Of a stretch of DNA of 53,865 nucleotides, positions 8,329-16,179 are shown in pieces. Position numbers and translations under genes: made by a program. This stretch comes from Limisphaerales bacterium. GTDB taxonomy: Bacteria; Verrucomicrobiota; Verrucomicrobiia; Limisphaerales; UBA11358. The notes below the pieces were generated by a model. That model saw nothing but the letters and a program-made list of their open reading frames with translations. It made no database searches and had not been told where the DNA came from. The stretch is from assembly GCA_003161635.1 (NCBI GenBank), contig PMOA01000041.1:18912-72776 (forward strand). The letters are read 5' to 3'. Every line of letters starts with the position of its first letter. Positions within the stretch are counted from its first letter, which is position 1.

Positions 8329-9369
8329 TCAGGCCAGACTCTTCCGTAACGCTTCGGCAATTTGAATGAACGCCCGCCCCGCCGGTTTTCCCGGCGCGGA
8401 TACCACCACCGGCACGCCGCGGTCGCCGCCTTCGCGGATTTCAGTGAAAATCGGCACTTCGCCAAGGAACGGAATGTCCTGCCGCGCGGCTTCGGCCGGG
8501 CCGCCGCCGTGACCGAAAATTTCCACGCGCTCGCCGTTTGGCGTGGTGAAATAACTCATGTTTTCGACTATGCCGAGCAGCGGCACGTTGACCTTCTTGA
8601 ACATCGCGATGCCTTTGCGCACGACGCCGAGCGACGCTTCCTGCGGCGTGGTCACGATGACGCCACCGTCCAGCGGCACGGCCTGGCACAGCGAGAGTTG
8701 CGCGTCGCCCGTGCCCGGCGGCAGATCCACGAGCAGGAAATCCATCTCGCCCCATTCCACCGCGAACAGGAATTGTTGAATCGTTTTCGAAATCATCGGC
8801 CCGCGCCAGATCACCGGCTGGTCGGCGTCGAGCAACAACCCGATGCTCATCACCTTCACCCCGTGATTGGACGGCGGCACGAGCCGCTCGTCTTCGCTGA
8901 CCGTCGGGCGCTCGTAAACCCCCATCATCAGCGGAATGCTCGGACCGTAAATGTCGCAATCCAGCAGACCGACCCGCGCGCCCAGCTGTTTCAGCGCACA
9001 GGCAAGATTCACCGAGCAGGTGGATTTGCCGACACCACCCTTGCCGCTGGCAACGGCGATGATGCGCTTCACGCCCGGAATACTATTCTTGTTCGCCAAC
9101 GCGCCCGGCGTTGCCGTCTGTCCGGCGGCGGGCTGTTTGACTTCGACGTGGACGAGTTTCACTTCGGGCAGCGCCTTCAAAACCCGCTCGCTGTCTTCCT
9201 TGATCTGGCGCGCGGCTTCGGGATTCGATGTGGTCAATTGCATCACGACGCTGATCCCGCCTTGCGGGACGGAAATTTCCTTGATGAGCCCAAAGGAAAC
9301 GATGTCGCGCGAATAGCCAGGATACTTGACGGCCTTCAGCGCGCTCTTGATGTCATCTTGTGTAAGCAC
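8329..9369 (-). CDS. mrp: Mrp/ApbC/NBP35-type P-loop ATPase, Fe-S carrier
   Basis: A 346-residue protein with an N-terminal MIP18/DUF59 domain (about residues 1-80) and an Mrp-family ATPase domain with the deviant Walker A GKGGVGKST near residue 113, DCDIYGPSIP and VDLPPGTGD. The family carries and delivers Fe-S clusters. The CxxC pair that usually follows ENMSYF is absent (FTTPNGERVEIFG), as in some bacterial members, so cluster binding may differ. The start is GTG. It is transcribed away from the suf genes, from which a 364-base repeat-rich gap separates it. Confidence 0.92.
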   Translation of the reverse strand: MLTQDDIKSALKAVKYPGYSRDIVSFGLIKEISVPQGGISVVMQLTTSNPEAARQIKEDSERVLKALPEVKLVHVEVKQPAAGQTATPGALANKNSIPGVKRIIAVASGKGGVGKSTCSVNLACALKQLGARVGLLDCDIYGPSIPLMMGVYERPTVSEDERLVPPSNHGVKVMSIGLLLDADQPVIWRGPMISKTIQQFLFAVEWGEMDFLLVDLPPGTGDAQLSLCQAVPLDGGVIVTTPQEASLGVVRKGIAMFKKVNVPLLGIVENMSYFTTPNGERVEIFGHGGGPAEAARQDIPFLGEVPIFTEIREGGDRGVPVVVSAPGKPAGRAFIQIAEALRKSLA

Positions 9370-9437
9370 GACAACAGGTTAGCACACTGATGCTTGTACG
9401 CCAGCGTTTGCAGTTCAGGCTTCAGCCGGTCTTGCCC

Positions 9438-9479
9438 TGGGAGCGCCGGCGAGACGCCGGCAAGACGCCAGCACTCCCA
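9438..9479. repeat. Palindromic element, family D
   Basis: TGGGAG ... CTCCCA ends enclose GCCGGCGAGACGCCGGC and GACGCCAGCAC. The GCCGGCAAGACGCC core is shared with the element inside rsmB (23151-23220). It lies in the gap between mrp and sufD. Confidence 0.65.
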
Positions 9480-9516
9480 AGCGCTTCCGCACACTGCCCC
9501 TGAACGCAAGAAGATT

Positions 9517-9644
9517 GGAGCGCGGCTGTGTCACAGACCAGCCGCAGCACATTGAAAAGCTCTGCGGCATCAGGCGTATTCCCGCAGGCTGGTTTTGCGA
9601 AGCTGCTGCGGCTGGTCCCGCTTTGCGGGACACAGCCGCGCTCC
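9517..9644. repeat. 128-base palindromic element, family E
   Basis: The outer arms GGAGCGCGGCTGTGTC (9517-9532) and GACACAGCCGCGCTCC (9629-9644) are perfect. A second pair, GACCAGCCGCAGCA (9536-9549) and TGCTGCGGCTGGTC (9604-9617), is also perfect. It could form a very long hairpin or cruciform between the divergent mrp and sufD genes. The 364-base gap 9370-9733 holds this, the family D element and nothing else I can recognise. Confidence 0.88.
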
Positions 9645-9733
9645 AGATACAGTGTCAAACTGCACCCAGCGTTCCCGGAACCCGCGCTCCAGACTTGCGC
9701 GGCGGCGTAGGGCATGGGAAATTGGAGGTCTAA

Positions 9734-11101
9734 TTGTTGAAATTGGATAATCAAATCATGACACCAAAGCCGCAAACACCGGACATCGGGTCGTTTCTCG
9801 AAACCTTCAGCCGCTTTGAATCGGCGTTGCAGCCGGCGTGGCTGCTGCCGCTGCGCCGGGCGGGCATCGCGCGCTTTGCCGAACTCGGTTTCCCGACGTT
9901 GCAGGACGAAGACTGGCGTTTCACCAACGTGGCGCCGCTGGCCCGGCTGCCGCTCCAACCCGTCGCTGAACCGGCAAACGATGCCGCCGCCAAAGCCGCC
10001 CTGGGAAAATACATATTCGCCCATCTGCCCGGTGCCCGGCTCGTTTTTGTCAATGGACAGTACTTGATGGCGCTCTCGTCCGTGCGTGGATTGCCCGACG
10101 GGGTGAGGGTGTCGAACCTGGCGGCGGCGCTGGTGGCGGATTCCGAATTCATCAAAAGGCAGTTCAGTCTTCACGCCCTGACGAACGACAATGCCTTTGC
10201 GGCGTTGAACCAGGCGTTCTTCACCGACGGCGGATTCGTTCAAGTGCCCGCCGGAGTTTCGGTCGCCGAACCCATCCAGTTTATTTTCATTTCCACCGCC
10301 AAACACGGCGGCGAAACCATCCAGCCGCGCAACCTGATCGTCGCCGGGGCGGACAGCAAGGCAACGGTCATCGAAAGTTACATTTCGACGGATAATGTGG
10401 CGTACTTCACCAACACCATCACCGAAATCGTCGCCGGTGACAACGCCGCGCTGGAGTATGTGAAATTTCAGGACGAAGCCGACGCCGCGTTTCATCTGGC
10501 GACGATTGCTGCACAACTTGGCCGCGCGAGCAACGTGAGCGTCCATTCCTTTGCGCTCGGCGCGAAGCTCTCGCGCACCAACATCCGCACCAAGCTCGCG
10601 GGCGAAGGGCTGGAATGCATTCTCAACGGCCTTTATCTGACACGCGGCGAGCAACTCGCCGACCATCACATGATTGTCGAGCACGCCCAACCGCATTGCG
10701 CCAGCCACGAATATTTCAACGGCATCCTCGACGACAAATCGAAGGGGGTCTTTCACGGGCGGATTCTGGTCCGGGAAATCGCGCAGAAGACCGACGCCAA
10801 GCAGACGAACAAAAACCTGCTGCTATCCGACGACGCAACGGCGGACACCAAGCCGCAACTGGAGATTTACGCCGACGACGTAAAGTGCACGCACGGCGCG
10901 ACGATCGGGCAGTTGAACGACGAATCCATTTTTTACCTGCGTTCGCGCGGCATCGGCACGGACAATGCACGGCGGATGTTGATCCACGCCTTCGCCGGCG
11001 AAATCATTGCGCGGGTGAAGCACGATTCCGTGCGCGAGAAACTGAACAAGCTGGTGTGGGACCGGCTGGAGGCCAATCACCATCTGGCGCAAAAGAATTG
11101 A
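9734..11101 (+). CDS. sufD: Fe-S cluster assembly scaffold protein SufD
   Basis: A 455-residue member of the SufB/SufD beta-helix family, part of the SufBCD scaffold. The N-terminus DEDWRFTNVAPL is the SufD form of the conserved WRYT region, and the C-terminus has the helix signature CTHGATIGQLN ... LRSRGI. The TTG at 9734 has a perfect GGAGG five bases upstream, so it was kept; an ATG at 9758 is an alternative with a weaker site. The usual neighbours sufB and sufC are not in the window, although sufU, sufT and sufS follow directly, so the suf genes are split in this genome. Confidence 0.9.
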   Translation: MLKLDNQIMTPKPQTPDIGSFLETFSRFESALQPAWLLPLRRAGIARFAELGFPTLQDEDWRFTNVAPLARLPLQPVAEPANDAAAKAALGKYIFAHLPGARLVFVNGQYLMALSSVRGLPDGVRVSNLAAALVADSEFIKRQFSLHALTNDNAFAALNQAFFTDGGFVQVPAGVSVAEPIQFIFISTAKHGGETIQPRNLIVAGADSKATVIESYISTDNVAYFTNTITEIVAGDNAALEYVKFQDEADAAFHLATIAAQLGRASNVSVHSFALGAKLSRTNIRTKLAGEGLECILNGLYLTRGEQLADHHMIVEHAQPHCASHEYFNGILDDKSKGVFHGRILVREIAQKTDAKQTNKNLLLSDDATADTKPQLEIYADDVKCTHGATIGQLNDESIFYLRSRGIGTDNARRMLIHAFAGEIIARVKHDSVREKLNKLVWDRLEANHHLAQKN

Positions 11102-11119
11102 TTTGAGGAATCGAAATCC

Positions 11120-11575
11120 ATGTTCGAAGACTTAAATGATCTTTATCAGCAGGTCATTCTTGACCACTGTAAGAAACCGCGAAATTTCCACGAGATGCCG
11201 CAGGCGACCTGCTCGGCGCAGGGACACAACCCGCTCTGCGGCGATCGGTTGCAGCTTTTTCTAGCGCTGGACGGCGACACCATCAAGGACATCAGCTTCG
11301 TCGGCTCCGGCTGCTGTATTTCCAAGGCATCAGCCTCGCTGCTCACGGAATTTGCGAAGGGCAAAACGAAGGCGGACGTGGAAAAAATGTTCGGGCAGGT
11401 CCACGAAATGGTCACCACCGGCAACGTCCAGGGCGACGTCGGCAAGCTGGCGGTGTTCGCCGGCGTTTATAAATTTCCCGCGCGGGTGAAATGTGCGATT
11501 CTGTCCTGGCACGCCGTCATGGCGGCGCTCAAAGGCGACGCCAAACCGGTGAGCACGGAAAACGAACAGACCTGA
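11120..11575 (+). CDS. sufU: SufU-type sulfur transfer / Fe-S assembly protein
   Basis: A 151-residue SufU family member. The zinc/sulfur-site cysteines are in NPLCGDR, GSGCCIS and RVKCAIL, and the insertion distinguishing SufU from IscU (VHEMVTTG region) is present. In Gram-positive bacteria SufU accepts persulfide sulfur from SufS, and sufS lies two genes downstream. The start ATG is 18 bases after the sufD stop with GAGGA upstream, consistent with one operon. Confidence 0.93.
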   Translation: MFEDLNDLYQQVILDHCKKPRNFHEMPQATCSAQGHNPLCGDRLQLFLALDGDTIKDISFVGSGCCISKASASLLTEFAKGKTKADVEKMFGQVHEMVTTGNVQGDVGKLAVFAGVYKFPARVKCAILSWHAVMAALKGDAKPVSTENEQT

Positions 11576-11634
11576 TTGATTTCAGCCGCAATTGCGGCGA
11601 AGATATTTGCAGTGATTGATTTAAGAGGCGTTTT

Positions 11635-12189
11635 ATGAATTCCAATGAAGCAAAAATTTTGACCCGCGACGTGGAAGCCTTCGTGGTGCCCGTCGGGACG
11701 AAGGTTACGCTCAAACAGGGCGAGTCGGCGTATATCACGCAATCGCTCGGCGGCAGCCACACCGTCGTCGTCAACGGCAACATGTTCCGCATTGACGGCA
11801 AGGACGCCGACGCGCTCGGGTTTGCCGCGCCGCCCAAACCGGCGGCCGCCGCCGGCAGCGGACCGGTGACGCAGGACGGACTCGAAAAGCAGGTCTGGGA
11901 AGCGCTCAAGACATGTTACGACCCGGAAATCCCCGTCAACATCGTGGACCTCGGCCTGATTTACGATTGCCATCTCACATCCGTGAGCGAAAACAGTTTC
12001 AAGGCCGACGTGAAAATGACTTTGACCGCGCCCGGTTGCGGCATGGGGCCGGCGCTCGCGCAGGATGTGCAAAACAAGTTGATGAACATGGAGCCGATTG
12101 ACGAGGCGAACGTCGAGCTGGTTTGGGACCCGCCGTGGAACCAGAGCATGATGACCGAGGCGGCCAAGCTGCAGCTCGGATTGATGTAG
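11635..12189 (+). CDS. sufT: SufT-like protein with DUF59/MIP18 domain
   Basis: A 184-residue protein. The first 60 residues form the SufT-specific N-terminal part (VPVGTKVTLKQGESAYITQSLGGS), then an Ala/Pro-rich linker leads to a MIP18-type domain with CYDPEIPVNIVDLGLIYD and TAPGCGMG, the cysteine being the usual functional residue. SufT assists maturation of Fe-S proteins in organisms such as Staphylococcus. It lies between sufU and sufS on the same strand, with a 60-base gap before it and a repeat-rich 189-base gap after it. Confidence 0.88.
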   Translation: MNSNEAKILTRDVEAFVVPVGTKVTLKQGESAYITQSLGGSHTVVVNGNMFRIDGKDADALGFAAPPKPAAAAGSGPVTQDGLEKQVWEALKTCYDPEIPVNIVDLGLIYDCHLTSVSENSFKADVKMTLTAPGCGMGPALAQDVQNKLMNMEPIDEANVELVWDPPWNQSMMTEAAKLQLGLM

Positions 12190-12273
12190 CGGCGGTCTGT
12201 GACCGTCGCATAAATTGAAACCACGGATAAACACGGATAAAGAATCCAACATGGCTGACACCGCAACCGCAGG

Positions 12274-12376
12274 TTTTGGACTGCGGCGGGAAGCAAAGCG
12301 CCACGCCGCTTTTGGATGTTGTCGCCGCCCGCAAAGCGGTGTCGCCGCTGCGCTCTGCCACCGCACTCCAAATTTT
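12274..12376. repeat. Imperfect palindromic element, family K, abutting the sufS start
   Basis: The left arm TTTTGGACTGCGGCGG and right arm CCACCGCACTCCAAAT are imperfect complements, with GC-rich matter between them (CACGCCGC, TCGCCGC). The right end lies two bases before the sufS ATG, so the whole upstream untranslated region is repeat. Confidence 0.6.
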
Positions 12377-12378
12377 CG

Positions 12379-13617
12379 ATGAAGATGGCAAAGACAATTG
12401 ACTGGCCCTCCTTGCGCGCCGACTTCCCCATCCTCGACCAGCAGGTCCACGGGAAACCGCTGATTTACTTCGACAACGCCGCGACGTCGCAAAAACCGCG
12501 CGCGGTGATTGACGCATTGGTGCATTACTACGAACACGACAACGCCAACGTCCATCGCGGCATCCACGAACTGAGTAATCGCGCCACGGCGGGTTACGAA
12601 GCGGCGCGGACGCGCGCGGCCAGATTCATCAATGCCCGCAACGCCGATGAAATCATTTTTACGCGCGGCACGACCGAGGGCATCAACCTAGTCGCGAGTT
12701 CCTGGGGTGCGAAGAATCTCAAGTCCGGCGACGTGATTTTGCTCACGGAAATGGAGCACCACAGCAATCTTGTGCCGTGGCAATTGCTCGCCCAACGCAC
12801 GGGCGCAAAGCTGGCGTATGTACCCGTCACCGGGGATGAAGGACTGCTCGACTTGAGCAAGCTGGATTCATTGCTGACAAAGCAGGTCAAGCTGTTCGCG
12901 ATGGTCCACATCTCGAACTCGATGGGCACCGTGAATCCGGTCGCCGACCTTTGCGCCCGCGCGCGCAAGCTGGGCATCACGACACTTGTGGACGCCGCGC
13001 AAAGCGCCGGGCATTGTCCCGTGGACGTGCAAGCCATCGGCTGCGATTTCCTCGCGTTCTCGGGCCACAAAATCTGCGGACCGACCGGCATCGGCGTGCT
13101 TTGGGGCCGTCAGGAATTGCTCGACGCCATGCCGCCGTATCAGGGCGGCGGCGAAATGATTTTGTCGGTCGAATATCAAAAGACCGAGTTCAAGAAGGCA
13201 CCGCACCGTTTCGAGGCCGGCACGCCGGACATTTCCGGCCCGATTGGTTTGCATGCGGCAATGGATTACCTCGACGCCATCGGCCGCGAAAACATCTGGA
13301 AGCACGACCAGGAACTGGCGACCTACGCTTACGAAAAACTGGCCGCGCTGAAAAACATCCGTCTGTTCGGCCCGAAAACCGGCCGTGCCGGGCTGGTGAG
13401 TTTCCTGATCAAGGACGTTCATGCGCACGACGTGGTGACGCTGGCGGACCAGGCGGGCGTGGCGTTGCGTGGCGGGCACCATTGCACCCAGCCGCTCATG
13501 CACAAGCTCGGCGTGGAATCCACCGCCCGCGCCAGCTTCTATTTCTACAACACCAAAGCCGAGGTGGACCGATTTGTGGAAGTAGTGAAGGAAATCCAGA
13601 AATTTTTTGGCCAATGA
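12379..13617 (+). CDS. sufS: Cysteine desulfurase SufS
   Basis: A PLP-dependent group II cysteine desulfurase, 412 residues, that removes sulfur from cysteine and passes it to SufU. Visible features: YFDNAATSQKP at the N-terminus, EMEHHSN, the PLP lysine in FSGHKICGPTGIG and the active cysteine in RGGHHCTQPLM. Codons upstream of 12379 back to 12316 are open but lie in the palindromic repeat, so the ATG was taken; a second ATG at 12385 is possible. The stop overlaps the start of the next gene in ATGA. Confidence 0.95.
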   Translation: MKMAKTIDWPSLRADFPILDQQVHGKPLIYFDNAATSQKPRAVIDALVHYYEHDNANVHRGIHELSNRATAGYEAARTRAARFINARNADEIIFTRGTTEGINLVASSWGAKNLKSGDVILLTEMEHHSNLVPWQLLAQRTGAKLAYVPVTGDEGLLDLSKLDSLLTKQVKLFAMVHISNSMGTVNPVADLCARARKLGITTLVDAAQSAGHCPVDVQAIGCDFLAFSGHKICGPTGIGVLWGRQELLDAMPPYQGGGEMILSVEYQKTEFKKAPHRFEAGTPDISGPIGLHAAMDYLDAIGRENIWKHDQELATYAYEKLAALKNIRLFGPKTGRAGLVSFLIKDVHAHDVVTLADQAGVALRGGHHCTQPLMHKLGVESTARASFYFYNTKAEVDRFVEVVKEIQKFFGQ

Positions 13618-14267
13618 ATGCTCGATACCAAGAATGGTTGAAGCATGTCTTTGATCATGAGGTCAAAGATCCGCAATGGTATTTTGATGCTGACGCGTCT
13701 GAATTTGAAGCTTCGCCAATCGAAATAACTGAATTGATTGGTCAAACATTTCTTCGAGCTGGCAAAGATTTGACAGAATACACGGACGCAAAAGTTGACC
13801 AAGGAATCTGGTATTTCGTCAGTTCATCATCAGGGGCGGATTTCATGTTTGCGCTTAAATCTTCAGAAGTCACTTTGACGAAACGCTTGGAAACAATTGG
13901 AAACATTTTCTATTTGTATTCGGACTGCTTCGCTAAACGTTGTGCCGAATCTCTCGGACATTTATCCGAAGAAGGTTTAGCTCTTAATTCAAGTTGTTAT
14001 ATGTTTTGGGATATTTGCCCAATCACCTACTTAAAGGACGCGCCAGATAGTAAAGAAATGCAGGATGCAGTTTTGAATGTTCTTGAGAAAACCCTGACGA
14101 TTGAGCACAGAGCTTGTCGTGAAGGCGCGTTTCACGGTTTAGGCGAAATGGCTTACACTTGCCCTGAACGAGTGCGTGAGATTATTGATGGATTCTTGAG
14201 CAAAGCGAAATTGGACGAGAAACTCTTGGCTTATGCGCTCAAGGCGCGAGAAGGAAATGTTCTTTAG
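13614..14267 (+). CDS. AT-rich hypothetical protein, 217 residues
   Basis: Unrecognised. Soluble, acidic, rich in aromatic residues and cysteine (NSSCYMFWDICPITYL), and rich in helix-formers near the C-terminus (ERVREIIDGFLSKAKLDEK). It has no signal peptide or membrane span. The ATG shares bases with the sufS stop (ATGA), so translation is probably coupled to sufS. Base composition is far lower in GC than the suf genes around it, suggesting recent arrival. It is followed three bases later by the convergent end of a toxin-antitoxin pair. An immunity or defence role is conceivable but nothing seen proves it. Confidence 0.7.
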   Translation: MNARYQEWLKHVFDHEVKDPQWYFDADASEFEASPIEITELIGQTFLRAGKDLTEYTDAKVDQGIWYFVSSSSGADFMFALKSSEVTLTKRLETIGNIFYLYSDCFAKRCAESLGHLSEEGLALNSSCYMFWDICPITYLKDAPDSKEMQDAVLNVLEKTLTIEHRACREGAFHGLGEMAYTCPERVREIIDGFLSKAKLDEKLLAYALKAREGNVL

Positions 14268-14270
14268 TTT

Positions 14271-14588
14271 TCAGGAAATTTCCAGCCAAACTTTGATTGC
14301 CTGAAGTATTGTTTCCATCTGCGATTGATTCAGTGTGCCGAGCCGTCGCACCAGCACTGAACCGGGAATGTGACGCAATCCTTGCGCGTCGAACGCGCCG
14401 CTTTCCAGCCACAGAACATTTACCGTCACTTCAAATCTTCCGCCGCGCAAGGCCGTCGTGTGCGGCACGATGGCAAAAAGCGCGCGTTCGTCGTCGCGAA
14501 AGGGTGTGTTGAAGATGACGGCCGGACGCACTTTGGCGATCATGCCCAAGTCCACAAGCCAGACTTCACCGCGCCGGGCGTTTGGCAT
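14271..14588 (-). CDS. MazF/PemK-type mRNA interferase toxin
   Basis: A 105-residue protein with the PemK fold pattern: RRGEVWLVDLG at the start, the RPAVIFNTP strand, a TTAL segment and a C-terminal helix (NQSQMETILQAIKVWL). MazF toxins cut RNA at short sites. The start was set at the ATG at 14588, directly before the conserved GEVW; the track ORF runs 17 codons further upstream. It overlaps the upstream antitoxin gene by 23 bases, as toxin-antitoxin pairs often do. Confidence 0.82.
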   Translation of the reverse strand: MPNARRGEVWLVDLGMIAKVRPAVIFNTPFRDDERALFAIVPHTTALRGGRFEVTVNVLWLESGAFDAQGLRHIPGSVLVRRLGTLNQSQMETILQAIKVWLEIS

Positions 14589-14793
14589 GTTTGGCCTCAG
14601 CTTTGTCGTAGGCTTGGAAGGCTTCGTCGGCGGAAGCAATCAGATCCGCTTCCGTCTCGACGCCGCAAGTGTCGTCGTAAATAATCCCACTGCCGCGCTG
14701 GCGGAACTGATTGTGAACGGCCCGTTCGACCCGCCCGAGTTCCTCGGCGGTTAATTTCGGCAACACGGCCTCAATTTCAGCAATCGTGCTCAC
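14566..14793 (-). CDS. Antitoxin partner of the MazF-type toxin
   Basis: A 75-residue acidic protein encoded directly upstream of, and overlapping, the MazF-type toxin. It starts with GTG. The N-terminal helix STIAEIEAVLPKLTAEELGRVERAV resembles the first residues of the broken gene at 32131 (STVAEIKAAIDQLSPQERCELEAL), so both belong to one class of short helical antitoxins. The C-terminal half (EADLIASADEAFQAYDKAEAKH) probably wraps the toxin. Probable autoregulator of the pair, by analogy. Confidence 0.72.
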   Translation of the reverse strand: MSTIAEIEAVLPKLTAEELGRVERAVHNQFRQRGSGIIYDDTCGVETEADLIASADEAFQAYDKAEAKHAKRPAR

Positions 14794-14910
14794 GCCGACA
14801 AGATAATCGCGAACGAATCAGGCGTCAACGGCGGTCGTTTGACTTTTTCGCAAAGTTTGGGTCTCGTGGAGCTCGATCCTCCGACAGATTTGGGCGTCAC
14901 GGCGGACGGT

Positions 14911-15930
14911 TTATTCGCGTCCCGCCGCGGTGATGAACGGCTTCAATTCCTTCATCAGCTTGGCGAACATGTCGAACGACATCTGTTGCGCGCCGTCGCT
15001 CCAGGCTTCCGCCGGGTTGGGATGCACTTCAATCAACAACGCGTCCGCGCCCATGGCCACCGCGCCTTTGCACATCGCCGCCACCAGGTCCGCGCGCCCG
15101 GCGCCCTGGCTCGGGTCAATCACGATCGGGCAGTGCGATTCGCGCTTGATGATGGGAATGGTCGAGAGGTCCAGCGTGTTGCGCGTGTAGGTCTCGAACG
15201 TGCGGATGCCGCGTTCGCAGAACAGGAGATTCGGATTTTCGTTGGCGAGAACGTATTCGCCCGCGAGCAGCCACTCCTCGATTTTCATCGAAAGGCCGCG
15301 CTTGAGCAGGACGGGTTTGCCGGTCTTTGCGGCAGCAATCAGAAGTTGGAAGTTCTGCGAATTGCGCGCGCCGATCTGGATGATGTCCGTGTATTCGGCC
15401 ACCATTTCGGCGTGGTTTTCGGAGAGCAGTTCGGTGATGACGGCCAGCCCGGTGACGCGTCGCGCCTTGTCGAGCAGCTTCAAGCCCTTCTCGCCCAGTC
15501 CCTGGAATTCGTAGGGTGACGTGCGCGGCTTGAACGCCCCACCGCGCAGGAAGGTCGCGCCGGCGGCCTTCACCGCCTCGGCGGTCTGGAGCAGTTGTTT
15601 CTCGCTTTCGACCGAGCACGGCCCGGCCATGACGTGGAATTGTTTGCCGCCGATGACGTGTTCGCGGACGCGGATGGTGGAGTTGGCCGGATGCGCCTCG
15701 CGGCTGATGAGCTTGTAGCGCTTCTGGATGGGCGTGACGCTTTCGACCGCGCGCGGGAATTGTGTGACCAGCGTTTCGAGGTTGGCGTGGGTGAGTTCGT
15801 CGCCGATGGCGCCGATGACGGTGCGCGCCACGCCGCGCATGACGTGGGGGATGTAGCCGAGTTTGCGGATTTCCTTGAGGACGGCCTGCTCCTCCTTCCT
15901 CGAAATCCGGGGTTTAAGCACGATGATCAT
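14911..15930 (-). CDS. aroF: 3-deoxy-7-phosphoheptulonate (DAHP) synthase, type I-beta
   Basis: Condenses phosphoenolpyruvate and erythrose-4-phosphate, the entry to aromatic amino acid synthesis. The 339 residues comprise an N-terminal ferredoxin-like domain of about 70 residues (IIVLKPRISRKEEQAVL), as in Thermotoga-type enzymes where it mediates feedback inhibition, and a KDSA/DAHP TIM barrel with AGPCSVES, KPRTSPYEFQG and DPSQGAGR. The gene stands alone on its strand. Upstream lie a leader peptide with a run of aromatic codons and alternative hairpins, so expression is very probably set by transcription attenuation responding to aromatic aminoacyl-tRNA. Symbol aroF is used in the general sense; aroG/aroA(G) names are also in use. 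Confidence 0.93.
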   Translation of the reverse strand: MIIVLKPRISRKEEQAVLKEIRKLGYIPHVMRGVARTVIGAIGDELTHANLETLVTQFPRAVESVTPIQKRYKLISREAHPANSTIRVREHVIGGKQFHVMAGPCSVESEKQLLQTAEAVKAAGATFLRGGAFKPRTSPYEFQGLGEKGLKLLDKARRVTGLAVITELLSENHAEMVAEYTDIIQIGARNSQNFQLLIAAAKTGKPVLLKRGLSMKIEEWLLAGEYVLANENPNLLFCERGIRTFETYTRNTLDLSTIPIIKRESHCPIVIDPSQGAGRADLVAAMCKGAVAMGADALLIEVHPNPAEAWSDGAQQMSFDMFAKLMKELKPFITAAGRE

Positions 15931-15960
15931 GGGTTGTTTACGGGTTGGCCGAAGGTTGCC

Positions 15961-15999
15961 AAAACAAAAACGCCGCAGGCGTCCTGGCGACCTGCGGCG
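15961..15999 (-). terminator. Attenuator terminator of the DAHP synthase leader
   Basis: On the minus strand CGCCGCAGG and CCTGCGGCG pair perfectly over 9 bases around an 11-base loop and are followed by TTTTTGTTTT. It ends about 30 bases before the start codon, downstream of the leader peptide stop, so it must be read through for aroF expression. Confidence 0.88.
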
Positions 16000-16017
16000 A
16001 TTGGTTTGGTTAAAGTT

Positions 16018-16092
16018 CTATCGCAGCCGCAAGTGCGCGCCTACCGGCCAAAACCAATAAAAGAAATACTGGCTGCTGGCTGCGTTGTTCAC
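16018..16092 (-). CDS. Aromatic leader peptide controlling DAHP synthase
   Basis: A 24-codon reading frame, absent from the ORF track because of its size: GTG start, TAG stop, with seven consecutive aromatic codons at positions 9-15 (Tyr-Phe-Phe-Tyr-Trp-Phe-Trp). It ends 18 bases before the attenuator stem. Codons 3-5 (CGCAGCC) can pair with codons 22-24 (GGCTGCG), and codons 20-23 (CTTGCGGC) can pair with the left arm of the terminator (GCCGCAGG), giving the 1:2 and 2:3 structures of a classical attenuator. A second in-frame GTG five codons upstream (16105-16107) could be the start instead. No strong Shine-Dalgarno is seen before either. Confidence 0.82.
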   Translation of the reverse strand: MNNAASSQYFFYWFWPVGAHLRLR

Positions 16093-16113
16093 TTGTGTAC
16101 TATTCACGAGGCA

Positions 16114-16141
16114 AAGGTAGCAGAACCGTACCCGCCGTCAA
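16114..16141 (-). promoter_or_regulatory. Candidate promoter of the DAHP synthase leader
   Basis: Minus strand TTGACG, 16 bases, TACCTT. It would start the transcript just upstream of the leader peptide, as expected for an attenuated gene. Confidence 0.45.
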
Positions 16142-16179
16142 GCTTGGCGGCGGCGCCTGCGGGCGGGGGATGGTTTACC

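Noticed and set aside
14860-14895. Possible further family C palindrome (CTCGTGGAGCTCGATCCTCCGA)
   Set aside because: Only one arm-like stretch is visible; too degenerate to list as an element.
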